From Acanthosepion lycidas (lineage: Eukaryota > Mollusca > Cephalopoda > Sepiida > Sepiidae), in contig CAWVQA010000092.1 of the NCBI GenBank assembly GCA_963932145.1, positions 310,001 to 374,000 on the forward strand: DNA of 64,000 nucleotides, in the 5' to 3' direction. The notes beneath the pieces are model-generated. The model saw only the letters and a list, made by a program, of their open reading frames with translations, was not told the origin of the DNA and made no database searches. Of the stretch, positions 37,263-51,130 are shown one piece after another. The translations under genes and the position numbers were made by a program. Each line of letters opens with the position of its first letter. Within the stretch, counting starts at the first letter, position 1.

Positions 37263-40200
37263 TTGCCTTCAAATTCATACCGTGATCGTAGCATGCATGG
37301 ACTCGTCTCATATGACTGGGATTTCCATGAAAAAGATTGTGGGCACAAAATGGGTGATCACAGTACATTTCTCTTTTGTTTCCCATTACTATTTCTATTT
37401 TACTACCTCAATTTAGCATTATGGACAGGGAAAGACCTAATCTATGATCTGCAAAAAAATGTTTTGCCTTCGAATTCATACCGTGATCGTAGCATGCATG
37501 GACTCGTCTCATATGACTGGGATTTCCATGAAAAAGATTGTGGGAAGAAAATGTGTGATCACTGTACATTTCTCTTCTGTTTCCCATTACTATTTCTATT
37601 TTACTTCCTGAATTTAGCATTATGGACAGGGAAAGACCTAATCTGAGATCTGCAAAAATATATTTCGCCTTCAAATTCATACCGTGATCGTAGCATGCAT
37701 GGACTCGACTCATATGACTGGGATTTCCATGAAAAAGATTGTGGGCACAAAATGGGTGATCTCAGTATATTTCTCTTCTGTTTCCCATTACTATTTCTAT
37801 TTTACTTCCTCAATTTAGCATTATGAACAGAGAAAGACCTAATCTAAGATCTGCAAAAAAATATTTTGCCTTCAAATTCATACCGTGATCGTAGCATGCA
37901 TGGACTCGGCTCATATGACTGGGATTTCCATGAAAAAGATTGTGGGCACAAAATGGGTGATCTCTGTATATTTCTCTTCTGTTTCCCATTACTATTTCTA
38001 TTTTACTTCCTCAATTTAGCATTATGAACAGAGAAAGACCTAATCTAAGATCTGCAAAAAAATATTTTGCCTTCAAATTCATACCGTGATCGTAGGATGC
38101 CTGGACTCGACTCATATGACTGGGATTTCCATGAAAAAGATTGTGGGCACAAAATGCGTGATCACTGTACATTTCTCTTCTATTTCCCATTACTATTTCT
38201 ATTTTACTTCCTCAATTTAGCATTATAGACAGGGAAAGACCTAATCTAAGATCTGCAAAAAAATATTTTGCCTTCAAATTCATACCGTGATCGTAGCATG
38301 CATGGACTCGTCTCATATGACTGGGATTTCCATGAAAAAGTTTGTGGGCACAAAATGGGTGATCACTGTACATTTCTCTTCTGTTTCCCATTAGTATTTC
38401 TATTTTACTTCCTCAATTTAGCATTATGGACTGGGAAAGACGTAATCTAAGATCTGCAAAAAAATATTTTGCCTTCAAATTCATACCGTGATCGTAGCAT
38501 GCCTGGACTCGACTCATATGACTGGGATTTCCATGAAAAAGATTGTGGGCACAAAATGCGTGATCACTGTACATTTCTGTTCTATTTCCCATTACTATTT
38601 CTATTTTACTTCCTCAATTTAGCATTATAGACAGGGAAAGACCTAATCTAAGATCTGCAAAAAAATATTTTGCCTTCAAATTCATACCGTGATCGTAGCA
38701 TGCATGGACTCGTCTCATATGACTGGGATTTCCATGAAAAAGATTGTGGGCACAAAATGGGTGATCACTGTACTTTTCTCTTCTGTTTCCCATTAGTATT
38801 TCTATTTTACTTCCTCAATTTAGCATTATCGACTGGGAAAGACCTAATCTAAGATCTGCAAAAAAATATTTTGCCTTCAAATTCATACCGTGATCGTAGC
38901 ATGCATGGACTCGTCTCATATGACTGGGATTTCCATGAAAAAGATTGTGGGCAGAAAATGTGTGATCACTGTACATTTCTCTTCTGTTTCCCATTACTAT
39001 TTCTATTTTACTTCCTGAATTTAGCATTATGGACAGGGAAAGACCTAATCTGAGATCTGCAAAAAAATATTTTGCCTTCAAATTCATACCGTGATCGTAG
39101 GATGCATGGACTCGACTCATATGACTGGGATTTCCATGAAAAAGATTGTGGGGAAAAAATATGTGATCACTGTACATTTCTCTTCTGTTTCCCATTACTA
39201 TTTCTATTTTACTTCCTGAATTTAGCATTATGGACAGGGAAAGACCTAATCTAAGATCTGCAAAAAAATATTTTGCCTTCAAATTCATACCGTGATCGTA
39301 GCATGCCTGGACTCGACTCATATGACTGGGATTTCCATGAAAAAGATTGTGGGCACAAAATGCGTGATCACTGTACATTTCTCTTCTGTTTCCCATTACT
39401 ATTTCTATTTTACTTCCTCAATTTAGCATTATGAACAGAGAAAGACCTAATCTAAGATCTGCAAAAAAATATTTTGCCTTCAAATTCATACCGTGATCGT
39501 AGCATGCCTGGACTCGACTCATATGACTGGGATTTCCATGAAAAAGATTGTGGGCACAAAATGCGTGATCACTGTACATTTCTCTTCTGTTTCCCATTAC
39601 TATTTCTATTTTACTTCCTCAATTTAGCATTATGGACAGGGAAAGACGTAATCTAAGATCAGCAAAAAAATATTTTGCCTTCAAATTCATACCGTGATCG
39701 TAGCATGCATGGACTCGACTCATATGACTGGGATTTCCATGAAAAAGATTGTGGGCACAAAATGCGTGATCACTGTACATTTCTGTTCTATTTCCCATTA
39801 CAATTTCTATTTTACTTCCTCAATTTAGCATTATGGACAGGGAAAGACCTAATCTAAGATCTGCAAAAAAATATTTTGCCTTCAAATTCATACCGTGATC
39901 GTAGCATGCCTGGACTCGTCTCATATGACTGGGATTTCCATGAAAAAGATTGTGGGCACAAAATGGGTGATCACTGTAAATTTCTCTTCTGTTTCCCATT
40001 ACTATTTCTATTTTACTTCCTCAATTTAACATTATGGACAGGGAAAGACCTAATCTAAGATCTGCAAAAAAATATTTTGCCTTCAAATTCATACCGTGAT
40101 CGTAGCATGCCTGGACTCGACTCATATGACTGGGATTTCCATGAAAAAGATTGTGGGCACAAAATGCGTGATCACTGTACATTTCTCTTCTGTTTCCCAT

Positions 40201-40679
40201 TACTATTTCGATTTTACTTCCTCAATTTAGCATTATGGACAGGGAAAGACCTAATCTAAGATCAGCAAAAAAATATTTTGCCTTCAAATTCATACCGTGA
40301 TCGTAGCATGCATGGACTCGACTCATATGACTGGGATTTCCATGAAAAAGATTGTGGGCACAAAATGGGTGATCACTGTACATTTCTCTTCTATTTCCCA
40401 TTAGTATTTCTATTTTACTTCCTCAATTTAGCATTATGGACTGGGAAAGACCTAATCTAAGATCTGCAAAAAAATATTTTCCCTTCAAATTCATACCGTG
40501 ATCGTAGCATGCCTGGACTCGACTCATATGACTGGGATTTCCATGAAAAAGATTGTGGGCACAAAATGCGTGATCACTGTACATTTCTCTTCTGTTTCCC
40601 ATTACTATTTCTATTTTACTTCCTCAATTTAGCATTATGGACAGGGAAAGACCTAATCTAAGATCTGCAAAAAAATATT

Positions 40680-41082
40680 TTGCCTTCAAATTCATACCGT
40701 GATCGTAGCATGCCTGGACTCGACTCATATGACTGGGATTTCCATGAAAAAGATTGTGGGCACAAAATGCGTGATCACTGTACATTTCTCTTCTGTTTCC
40801 CATTAGTATTTCTATTTTACTTTCCTCAATTTAGCATTATGGACTGGGAAAGACCTAATCTAAGATCTGCAAAAAAATATTTTGCCTTAAAATTCATACC
40901 GTGATCGTAGCATGCATGGACTCGTCTCATATGACTGGGATTTCCATGAAAAAGATTGTGGGCACAAAATGGGTGATCACTGTACATTTCTCTTCTGTTT
41001 CCCATTACTATTTCTATTTTACTACCTCAATTTAGCATTATGGACAGGGAAAGACCTAATCTATGATCTGCAAAAAAATATT
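40680..41082 (+). repeat. Isolated E-F pair, relic of domain I
   Basis: The monomer at 40680 has the E-type extra T, GTATTTC and GGACTGGG, and is 202 bp. The next (40882) is F-like, with CAT, GTC, TTACTACC and CTATGATC. The pair lies about 12 kb to the right of the last such units. It shows exchange between domains, or common ancestry before they diverged. Confidence 0.83.
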
Positions 41083-41886
41083 TTGCCTTAAAATTCATAC
41101 CGTAATCGTAGCATGCCTGGACTCGACTCATATGACTGGGATTTCCATGAAAAAGATTGTGGGCACAAAATGGGTGATCACTGTACATTTCTCTTCTGTT
41201 TCCCATTACTATTTCTATTTTACTTCCTCAATTTAGCATTATGGACAGGGAAAGACCTAATCTAAGCTCTGCAAAAAAATATTTTGCCTTCAAATTCATA
41301 CCGTGATCGTAGCATGCATGGAGTCGACTCATATGACTGGGATTTCCATGAAAAAGATTGTGGGTACAAAATGCGTGATCACTATACATTTCTCTTCTGT
41401 TTCCCATTACTATTTCTATTTTACTTCCTCAATTTAGCGTTATGGACAGGGAAAGGCCTAATCTAAGATCTGCAAAAAAATATTTTGCCTTCAAATTCAT
41501 ACCGTGATCGTAGCATGCCTGGACTCGACTCATATGACTGGGATTTCCATGAAAAAGATTGTGAGCACAAAATGCGTGATCACTGTACATTTCTCTTCTG
41601 TTTCCCATTACTATTTCTATTTTACTTCCTCAATTTAGCATTATGGACAGGGAAAGACCTAATCTAAGATCTGCAAAAAAATATTTTGCCTTCAAATTCA
41701 TACCGTGATCGTAGCATGCATGGACTCGTCTCATATGACTGGGATTTCCATGAAAAAGATTGTGGGCACAAAATGGGTGATCACTGTACATTTCTCTTCT
41801 GTTTCCCATTACTATTTCTATTTTACTACCTCAATTTAGCATTATGGACAGGGAAAGACCTAATCTAAGATCTGGAAAAAAATATT

Positions 41887-42890
41887 TTGCCTTAAAATTC
41901 ATACCGTGATCGTAGCATGCATGGACTCGTCTCATATGACTGGGATTTCCATGAAAAAGCTTGTGGGCAGAAAATGTGTGATCACTGTACATTTCTCTTC
42001 TGTTTCCCATTACTATTTCTATTTTACTTCCTCAATTTAGCATTATGGACAGGGAAAGACCTAATCTAAGATCTGGAAAAAAATCTTTTGCCTTCAAATT
42101 CATACCGTGATCGTAGCATGCCTGGACTCGACTCATATGACTGGGATTTCCATGAAAAAGATTGTGGGCACAAAATGCGTAATCACTGTACATTTCTCTT
42201 CTGTTTCCCATTACTATTTCTATTTTACTTCCTCAATTTAGCATTATGGACAGGGAAAGACCTAATCTAAGATCTGCAAAAAAATATTTTGCCTTCAAAT
42301 TCATACCGTAATCGTAGCATGCCTGGACTCGACTCATATGACTGGGATTTCCATGAAAAAGATTGTGGGCACAAAATGGGTGATCACTGTACATTTCTCT
42401 TCTGTTTCCCATTACTATTTCTATTTTACTTCCTCAATTTAGCATTATAGACAGGGAAAGACCTAATCTAAGATCTGCAAAAAAATATTTTGCCTTCAAA
42501 TTCATACCGTGATCGTAGCATGCCTGGACTCGACTCATATGACTGGGATTTCCATGAAAAAGATTGTGGGCACAAAATGCGTGATCACTGTACATTTCTC
42601 TTCTGTTTCCCATTACTATTTCTATTTTACTTCCTCAATTTAGCATTATGGACAGGGAAAGACCTAATCTATATCTGGAAAAAAATCTTTTGCATTCAAA
42701 TTCATACCGTGATCGTAGCATGCATGGACTCGTCTCATATGACTGGGATTTCCATGAAAAAGATTGTGGGCACAAAATGGGTGATCACTGTACATTTCTC
42801 TTCTGTTTCCCATTACTATTTCTATTTTACTTCCTCAATTTAGCATTATGGACAGGGAAAGACCTAATCTAAGCTCTGCAAAAAAATATT
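41887..42890 (+). repeat. Five-monomer block, copy at right
   Basis: This matches 33043-34046 monomer by monomer, including the rare one-base deletion (CTATATCTGG, monomer 42490-42689) and GCATTC. Sharing an indel and several single-base marks makes common descent by duplication much more likely than parallel mutation. Confidence 0.88.
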
Positions 42891-43292
42891 TTGCCTTCAA
42901 ATTCATACCGTGATCGTAGCATGCATGGACTCGACTCATATGACTGGGATTTCCATGAAAAAGATTGTGGGTACAAAATGCGTGATCACTATACATTTCT
43001 CTTCTGTTTCCCATCACTATTTCTATTTTACTTCCTCAATTTAGCGTTATGGACAGGGAAAGGCCTAATCTAAGATCTGCAAAAAAATATTTTGCCTTCA
43101 AATTCATACCGTGATCGTAGCATGCCTGGACTCGACTCATATGACTGGGATTTCCATGAAAAAGATTGTGAGCACAAAATGCGTGATCACTGTACATTTC
43201 TCTTCTGTTTCCCATTACTATTTCTATTTTACTTCCTCAATTTAGCATTATGGACAGGGAAAGACCTAATCTAAGATCTGCAAAAAAATATT

Positions 43293-43494
43293 TTGCCTTC
43301 AAATTCATACCGTGATCGTAGCATGCATGGACTCGTCTCATATGACTGGGATTTCCATGAAAAAGATTGTGGGCACAAAATGGGTGATCACTGTACATTT
43401 CTCTTCTGTTTTTTCATTACTATTTCTATTTTACTACCTCAATTTAGCATTATGGACAGGGAAAGACCTAATCTAAGATCTGGAAAAAAATATT
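43293..43494 (+). repeat. 202-bp monomer with an extra base in a T run
   Basis: The normal TGTTTCCCATT at positions 115-125 reads as TGTTTTTTCATT here: one base is added and the C run is altered. This is a different insertion from the class E one and is seen only once. Confidence 0.88.
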
Positions 43495-44700
43495 TTGCCT
43501 TAAAATTCATACCGTGATCGTAGCATGCATGGACTCGTCTCATATGACTGGGATTTCCATGAAAAAGCTTGTGGGCAGAAAATGTGTGATCACTGTACAT
43601 TTCTCTTCTGTTTCCCATTACTATTTCTATTTTACTTCCTCAATTTAGCATTATGGACAGGGAAAGACCTAATCTAAGATCTGGAAAAAAATCTTTTGCC
43701 TTCAAATTCATACCGTGATCGTAGCATGCATGGACTCGTCTCATATGACTGGGATTTCCATGAAAAAGATTGTGGGCACAAAATGGGTGATCACTGTACA
43801 TTTCTCTTCTGTTTCCCATTACTATTTCTATTTTACTACCTCAATTTAGCATTATGGACAGGGAAAGACCTAATCTATGATCTGCAAAAAAATATTTTGC
43901 CTTAAAATTCATACCGTGATCGTAGCATGCATGGACTCGTCTCATATGACTGGGATTTCCATGATAAAGCTTGTGGGCAGAAAATGTGTGATCACTGTAC
44001 ATTTCTCTTCTGTTTCCCATTACTATTTCTATTTTACTTCCTGAATTTAGCATTATGGACAGGGAAAGACCTAATCTAAGATCTGCAAAAAAATATTTTG
44101 CCTTCAAATTCATACCGTGATCGTAGCATGCATGGACTCGTCTCATATGACTGGGATTTCCATGAAAAAGATTGTGGGCGCAAAATGGGTGATCTCTGTA
44201 TATTTCTCTTCTGTTTCCCATTACTATTTCTATTTTACTTCCTCAATTTAGTATTATGGACAGGGAATGACGTAATCTAAGATCAGCAAAAAAATATTTT
44301 GCCTTCAAATTCATACCGTGATCGTAGCATGCATGGTCTCGACTCATATGACTGGGATTTCCATGAAAAAGATTGTGGGCACAAAATGGGTGATCACTGT
44401 ACATTTCTCTTCTGTTTCCCATTACTATTTCTATTTTACTTCCTCAATTTAGCATTATGGACAGGGAAAGACCTAATCTAAGATCTGCAAAAAAATATTT
44501 TGCCTTCAAATTCATACCGTGATCGTAGCATGCCTGGACTCGACTCATATGACTGGGATTTCCATGAAAAAGATTGTGGGCACAAAATGCGTGATGACTG
44601 TACATTTCTCTTCTGTTTCCCATTACTATTTCTATTTTACTTCCTCAATTTAGTATTATGGACAGGGAAAGACCTAATCTAAGATCTGCAAAAAAATATT

Positions 44701-44900
44701 TTGCCTTCAAATTCATACCGTGATCGTAGCATGCCTGGATTCGACTCATATGACTGGGATTTCCATGAAAAAGATTGTGGGCACAAAATGCGTGATCACT
44801 GTACATTTCTCTTCTGTTTCCCTTTACTATTCTATTTTACTTCCTCAATTTAGCATTATGGACAGGGAAAGACCTAATCTAAGATCAGCAAAAAAATATT
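44701..44900 (+). repeat. 200-bp monomer (one T lost)
   Basis: CTATTTCTATTTT reads CTATTCTATTTT, a one-base loss in the same slippage-prone stretch as the 195-bp monomer. It also carries GGATTCGAC and CCCTTTAC. Confidence 0.88.
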
Positions 44901-45101
44901 TTGCCTTCAAATTCATACCGTGATCGTAGCATGCATGGACTCGACTCATATGACTGGGATTTCCATGAAAAAGATTGTGGGCAGAAAATGTGTGATCACT
45001 GTACATTTCTCTTCTGTTTCCCATTACTATTTCTATTTTACTTCCTCAATTTAGCATTATGGACTGTGAAAGACCTAATCTAAGATCTGCAAAAAAATAT
45101 T

Positions 45102-46709
45102 TTGCCTTCAAATTCATACCGTGATCGTAGCATGCATGGACTCGACTCATATGACTGGGATTTCCATGAAAAAGATTGTGGGCACAAAATGGGTGATCAC
45201 TGTACATTTCTCTTGTATTTCCTATTAGTATTTCTATTTTACTTCCTCAATTTAGCATTATGGACTGGGAAAGACCTAATCTAAGATCTGCAAAAAAATA
45301 TTTTGCCTTCAAATTCATACCGTGATCGTAGCATGCATGGACTCGACTCATATGACTGGGATTTCCATGAAAAAGATTGTGGGCCGAAAATGTGTGATCA
45401 CTGTACATTTCTCTTCTGTTTCCCATTACTATTTCTATTTTACTTCCTCAATTTAGCATTATGGACAGGGAAAGACCTAATCTAAGATCAGCAAAAAAAT
45501 ATTTTGCCTTCAAATTCATACCGTGATCGTAGCATGCCTGGACTCGACTCATATGACTGGGATTTCCATGAAAAAGATTGTGGGCAGAAAATGTGTGATC
45601 ACTGTACATTTCTGTTCTGTTCCCCATTAGTATTTCTATTTTACTTCCTCAATTTAGCATTATGGACTGGGAAAGACCTAATCTAAGATCTGCAAAAAAA
45701 TATTTTGCCTTCAAATTCATACCGTGATCGTAGCATGCCTGGACTCGACTCATATAACTGGGATTTCCATGAAAAAGATTGTGGGCACAAAATGCTTGAT
45801 CACTGTACATTTCTCTTCTATTTCCCATTACTATTTCTATTTTACTTCCTCAATTTAGCATTATGGACAGGGAAAGACCTAATCTAAGATCTGCAAAAAA
45901 ATATTTTGCCTTCAAATTCATACCGTGATCGTAGCATGCATGGACTCGACTCATATGACTGGGATTTCCATGAAAAAGATTGTGGGCACAAAATGGGTGA
46001 TCACTGTACATTTCTCTTGTATTTCCTATTAGTATTTCTATTTTACTTCCTCAATTTAGCATTATGGACTGGGAAAGACCTAATCTAAGATCTGCAAAAA
46101 AATATTTTGCCTTCAAATTCATACCTTGATCGTAGCATGCATGGACTCGACTAATATAACTGGGATTTCCATGAAAAAGATTGTGGGCACAAAATGGGTG
46201 ATCACTGTACATTTCTCTTCTATTTCCTATTAGTATTTCTATTTTACTTCCTCAATTTAGCATTATGGACTGGGAAAGACCTAACCTAAGATCTGCAAAA
46301 AAATATTTTGCCTTCGAATTCATACCGTGATCGTAGCATGCATGGACTCGACTCATATGACTGGGATTTCCATGAAAAAGATTGTGGGCTGAAAATGTGT
46401 GATCACTGTACATTTCTGTTCTGTTCCCCATTAGTATTTCTATTTTACTTCCTCAATTTAGCATTATGGACTGGGAAAGACCTAATCTAAGATCTGCAAA
46501 AAAATATTTTGCCTTCAAATTCATACCGTGATCGTAGCATGCCTGGACTCGACTCATATAACTGGGATTTCCATGAAAAAGATTGTGGGCACAAAATGCT
46601 TGATCACTGTACATTTCTCTTCTATTTCCCATTACTATTTCTATTTTACTTCCTCAATTTAGCATTATGGACAGGGAAAGACCTAATCTAAGATCTGCAA
46701 AAAAATATT
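45102..46709 (+). repeat. 804-bp 4-mer HOR, two adjacent copies
   Basis: Each copy has a CTTGTATTTCC unit first, a CTGTTCTGTTCCCC unit third, and a fourth unit with ATATAACTGGG and ATGCTTGATC. The second position differs: GGGCCGAAAATG at 45303, but an ACCTTGATCG and CTAATATAAC unit at 46107. A third copy, with substitutions, is at 50327-51130. Confidence 0.84.
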
Positions 46710-49700
46710 TTGCCTTCAAATTCATACCGTGATCGTAGCATGCCTGGACTCGACTCATATGACTGGGATTTCCATGAAAAAGATTGTGGGCACAAAATGC
46801 TTGATCACTGTACATTTCTCTTCTGTTTCCCATTACTATTTCTATTTTACTTCCTGAATTTAGCATTATGGACAGGGAAAGACCTAATCTGAGATCTGCA
46901 AAAAAATATTTTGCCTTCAAATTCATACCGTGATCGTAGCATGCATGGACTCGACTCATATGACTGGGATTTCCATGAAAAAGATTGTGGGCACAAAATG
47001 GGTGATCACTGTACATTTCTCTTGTATTTCCTATTAGTATTTCTATTTTACTTCCTCAATTTAGCATTATGGACTGGGAAAGACCTAATCTAAGATCTGC
47101 AAAAAAATATTTTGCCTTCAAATTCATACCGTGATCGTAGCATGCATGGACTCGACTCATATGACTGGGATTTCCATGAAAAAGATTGTGGGCCGAAAAT
47201 GTGTGATCACTGTACATTTCTCTTCTGTTTCCCATTACTATTTCTATTTTACTTCCTCAATTTAGCATTATGGACAGGGAAAGACCTAATCTAAGATCTG
47301 CAAAAAAATATTTTGCCTTCAAATTCATACCGTGATCGTAGCATGCATGGACTCGTCTCATATGACTGGGATTTCCATGAAAAAGATTGTGGACACAAAA
47401 TGGGTTATCACTGTAAATTTCTCTTCTGTTTCCCATTACTATTTCTATTTTACTTCCTCAATTTAGCATTATGGACTGGGAAAGACCTAATCTAAGATCT
47501 GCAAAAAAATATTTTGCCTTCAAATTCATACCGTGATCGTAGCATGCATGGACTCGACTCATATGACTGGGATTTCCATGAAAAAGATTGTGGGCACAAA
47601 ATGCGTGATCACTGTACATTTCTGTTCTATTTCCCATTAGTATTTCTATTTTACTTCCTCAATTTAGCATTATGGACTGGGAAAGACCTAATCTAAGATC
47701 TGCAAAAAAATATTTTGCCTTCAAATTCATACCGTGATCGTAGCATGCCTGGACTCGACTCATATGACTGGGATTTCCATGAAAAAGATTGTGGGCACAA
47801 AATGCGTGATCACTGTACATTTCTCTTCTGTTTCTCATTACTATTTCTATTTTACTTCCTCAATTTAGCATTATGGACAGGGAAAGACCTAATCTAAGAT
47901 CTGCAAAAAAATATTTTGCCTTCAAATTCATACCGTGATCGTAGCATGCATGGACTCGACTCATATGACTGGGAATTCCATGAAAAAGTTTGTGGGCACA
48001 AAATGGGTGATCACTGTACATTTCTCTTCTGTTTCCCATTACTATTTCTATTTTACTTCCTCAATTTAGCATTATGGACAGGGAAAGACCTAATCTAAGA
48101 TCTGCAAAAAAATATTTTGCCATCAAATTCATACCGTGATCGTAGCATGCATGGACTCGACTCATATGACTGGGATTTCCATGAAAAAGATTGTGGGCAC
48201 AAAATGGGTGATCACTGTACATTTCTCTTCTGTTTCCCATTACTATTTCTATTTTACTTCCTCAATTTAGCATTATGGACAGGGAAAGACCTAATCTAAG
48301 ATTTGCAAAAAAATATTTTGCCTTCAATTTCATACCGTGATCGTAGCATGCCTGGACTCGACTCATATGACTGGGATTTCCATGAAAAAGATTGTGGGCA
48401 CAAAATGGGTGATCACTGTACATTTCTCTTCTGTTTCCCATTACTATTTCTATTTTACTTCTTCAATTTAGCATTATGGAAAGGGAAAGACCTAATCTAA
48501 GATCAGCAAAAAAATATTTTGCCTTCAAATTCATACCGTGATCGTAGCATGCCTGGACTCGACTCATATAACTGGGATTACCATGAAAAAGATTGTGGGC
48601 ACAAAATGGGTGATCACTGTAAATTTCTCTTCTGTTTCCCATTACTATTTCTATTTTAATTCCTCAATTTAGCATTATGGACTGGGAAAGACCTAATCTA
48701 AGATCTGCAAAAAAATATTTTGCCTTCAAATTCATACCGTGATCGTAGCATGCCTGGACTCGACTCATATGACTGGGATTTCCATGAAAAAGATTGTGGG
48801 CACAAAATGCGTGATCACTGTACATTTCTCTTCTGTTTCCCATTACTATTTCTATTTTACTTCCTCAATTTAGCATTATGGACAGGGAAAGACCTAATCT
48901 AAGATCTGCAAAAAAATATTTTGCCTTCAAATTCATACCGTGATCGTAGCATGCATGGACTCGACTCATATGACTGGGATTTCCATGAAAAAGATTGTGG
49001 GCACAAAATGCGTGATCACTGTACATTTCTCTTCTGCTTCCCATTACTATTTCTATTTTACTTCCTCAATTTAGCATTATGGACAGGGAAAGACCTAATC
49101 TAAGATCTGCAAAAAAATATTTTGCCTTCAAATTCATACCGTGATCGTAGCATGCCTGGACTCGACTGATATAACTGGGATTTCTATGAAAAAGATTGTG
49201 GGCACAAAATGCGTGATCACTGCACATTTCTCTTCTGTTTCCCATTACTATTTCTATTTTACTTCCTCAATTTAGCATTATGGACAGGGAAAGACCTAAT
49301 CTAAGATCTGCAAGAAAATATTTTGCCTTCAAATTCACACCGTGATCGTAGCATGCATGGACTCGACTCATATGACTGGGATTTCCATGAAAAAGATTGC
49401 GGGCACAAAATGGGTGATCTCTGTACATTTCTCTTCTGTTTTCCATTACTATTTCTATTTTACTTCTTCAATTTAGCATTATGGACAGGGAAAGACGTAA
49501 TCTAAGATCAGCAAAAAAATATTTTGCCTTCAAATTCATACCGTGATCGTAGCATGCATGGACTCGACTCATATGACTGGGATTTCCATGAAAAAGATTG
49601 TGGGCACAAAATGTGTGATCACTGTACATTTCTCTTCGGTTTCCCATTCCTATTTCTATTTTACTTCCTCAATTTAGCATTATGGACAGGGAAAGACCTA

Positions 49701-49925
49701 ATCTAAGATCTGCAAAAAAATATTTTGCCTTCAAATTCATACCTTGATCGTAGCATGCCTGGACTCTACTCATATGACTGGGATTTCCATGAAAAAGATT
49801 GTGGGCACAAAATGCGTGATCACTGTACATTTCTCTTCTGTTTCCCATTACTATTTCTATTTTACTTCCTGAATTTAGCATTATGGACAGGGAAAGACCT
49901 AATCTGAGATCTGCAAAAAAATATT

Positions 49926-50125
49926 TTGCCTTCAAATTCATACCGTGATCGTAGCATGCATGGACTCGACTCATATGACTGGGATTTCCATGAAAAGATT
50001 GTGGGCACAAAATGGGTGATCTCTGTACATTTCTCTTCTGTTTCCCATTACTATTTCTATTTTACTTCCTCAATTTAGCATTATGGACAGGGAAAGACCT
50101 AATCTAAGATCAGCAAAAAAATATT
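49926..50125 (+). repeat. 200-bp monomer (one A lost)
   Basis: CATGAAAAAGATT reads CATGAAAAGATT. The homopolymer context fits polymerase slippage, or possibly a sequencing error. The unit is otherwise the second member of the domain IV 7-mer type, preceded by an ACCTTGATCG unit. Confidence 0.85.
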
Positions 50126-50326
50126 TTGCCTTCAAATTCATACCGTGATCGTAGCATGCCTGGACTCGACTCATATGACTGGGATTTCCATGAAAAAGAT
50201 TGTGGGCACAAAATGGGTGATCACAGTACATTTCACTTCTGTTTCCCATTACTATTTCTATTTTACTTCCTCAATTTAGCATTATGGACAGGGAAAGACC
50301 TAATCTAAGATCTGCAAAAAAATATT

Positions 50327-51130
50327 TTGCCATCAAATTCATACCGTGATCGTAGCATGCATGGACTCGACTCATATGACTGGGATTTCCATGAAAAAGA
50401 TTGTGGGCACAAAATGGGTGATCACTGTACATTTCTCTTCTGTTTCCTATTAGTATTTCTATTTTACTTCCTCAATTTAGCATTATGGACTGGGAAAGAC
50501 CTAATCAAAGATCTGCAAAAAAATATTTTGCCTTCAAATTCATACCGTGATCGTAGCATGCATGGACTCGACTCATATGACTGGGATTTCCATGAAAAAG
50601 ATTGTGGGCCGAAAATGTGTGATCACTGTACATTTCTCTTCTGTTTCCCATTACTATTTCTATTTTACTTCCTCAATTTAGCATTATGGACAGGGAAAGA
50701 CCTAATCTAAGATCTGCAAAAAAATATTTTGCCTTCAAATTCATACCGTGATCGTAGCATGCCTGGACTCGACTCATATGACTGGGATTTCCATGAAAAA
50801 GATTGTGGGCACAAAATGCGTGATCACTGTACATTTCTGTTCTGTTCCCCATTAGTATTTCTATTTTACTTCCTCAATTTAGCATTATGGACAGGGAAAG
50901 ACCTAATCTAAGATCTGCAAAAAAATATTTTGCCTTCAAATTCATACCGTGATCGTAGTATGCCTGGACTCGACTCATATAACTGGGATTTCCATGAAAA
51001 AGATTGTGGGCACAAAATGGGTGATCACTGTAAATTTCTCTTCTGTTTCCCATTACTATTTCTATTTTACTTCCTCAATTTAGCATTATGGACTGGGAAA
51101 GACCTAATCTAAGATCTGCAAAAAAATATT
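50327..51130 (+). repeat. 804-bp 4-mer HOR, third copy
   Basis: The order is TTTCCTATTAG unit, GGGCCGAAAATG unit, CTGTTCTGTTCCCC unit, ATATAACTGGG unit. The first unit ends ATCAAAGATC, which removes its plus-frame stop, and the fourth has GGGTGATCAC with GTAAATTT instead of ATGCTTG. Confidence 0.82.

Larger units (their letters stand above)
28426..44097 (+). repeat. Domain II: mosaic of 201-bp monomers without a dominant HOR
   Basis: The unit is still 201 bp, but the class order is irregular. Frequent marks include GCCATCAAA at the start, AGATCAGC at the end, GGGTACAAAATG, GAAAGGCC, CTGGAAAAAAATC and GAAAAAGCTTG. Several blocks of 3-5 monomers occur twice, at offsets of 804, 1607-1608, 2010, 2210 and 8844 bp. 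Five monomers deviate in length (29230, 33646, 40680, 42490, 43293). Private single-base changes are more frequent than in domain I, which suggests slower or older homogenisation. Confidence 0.85.
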
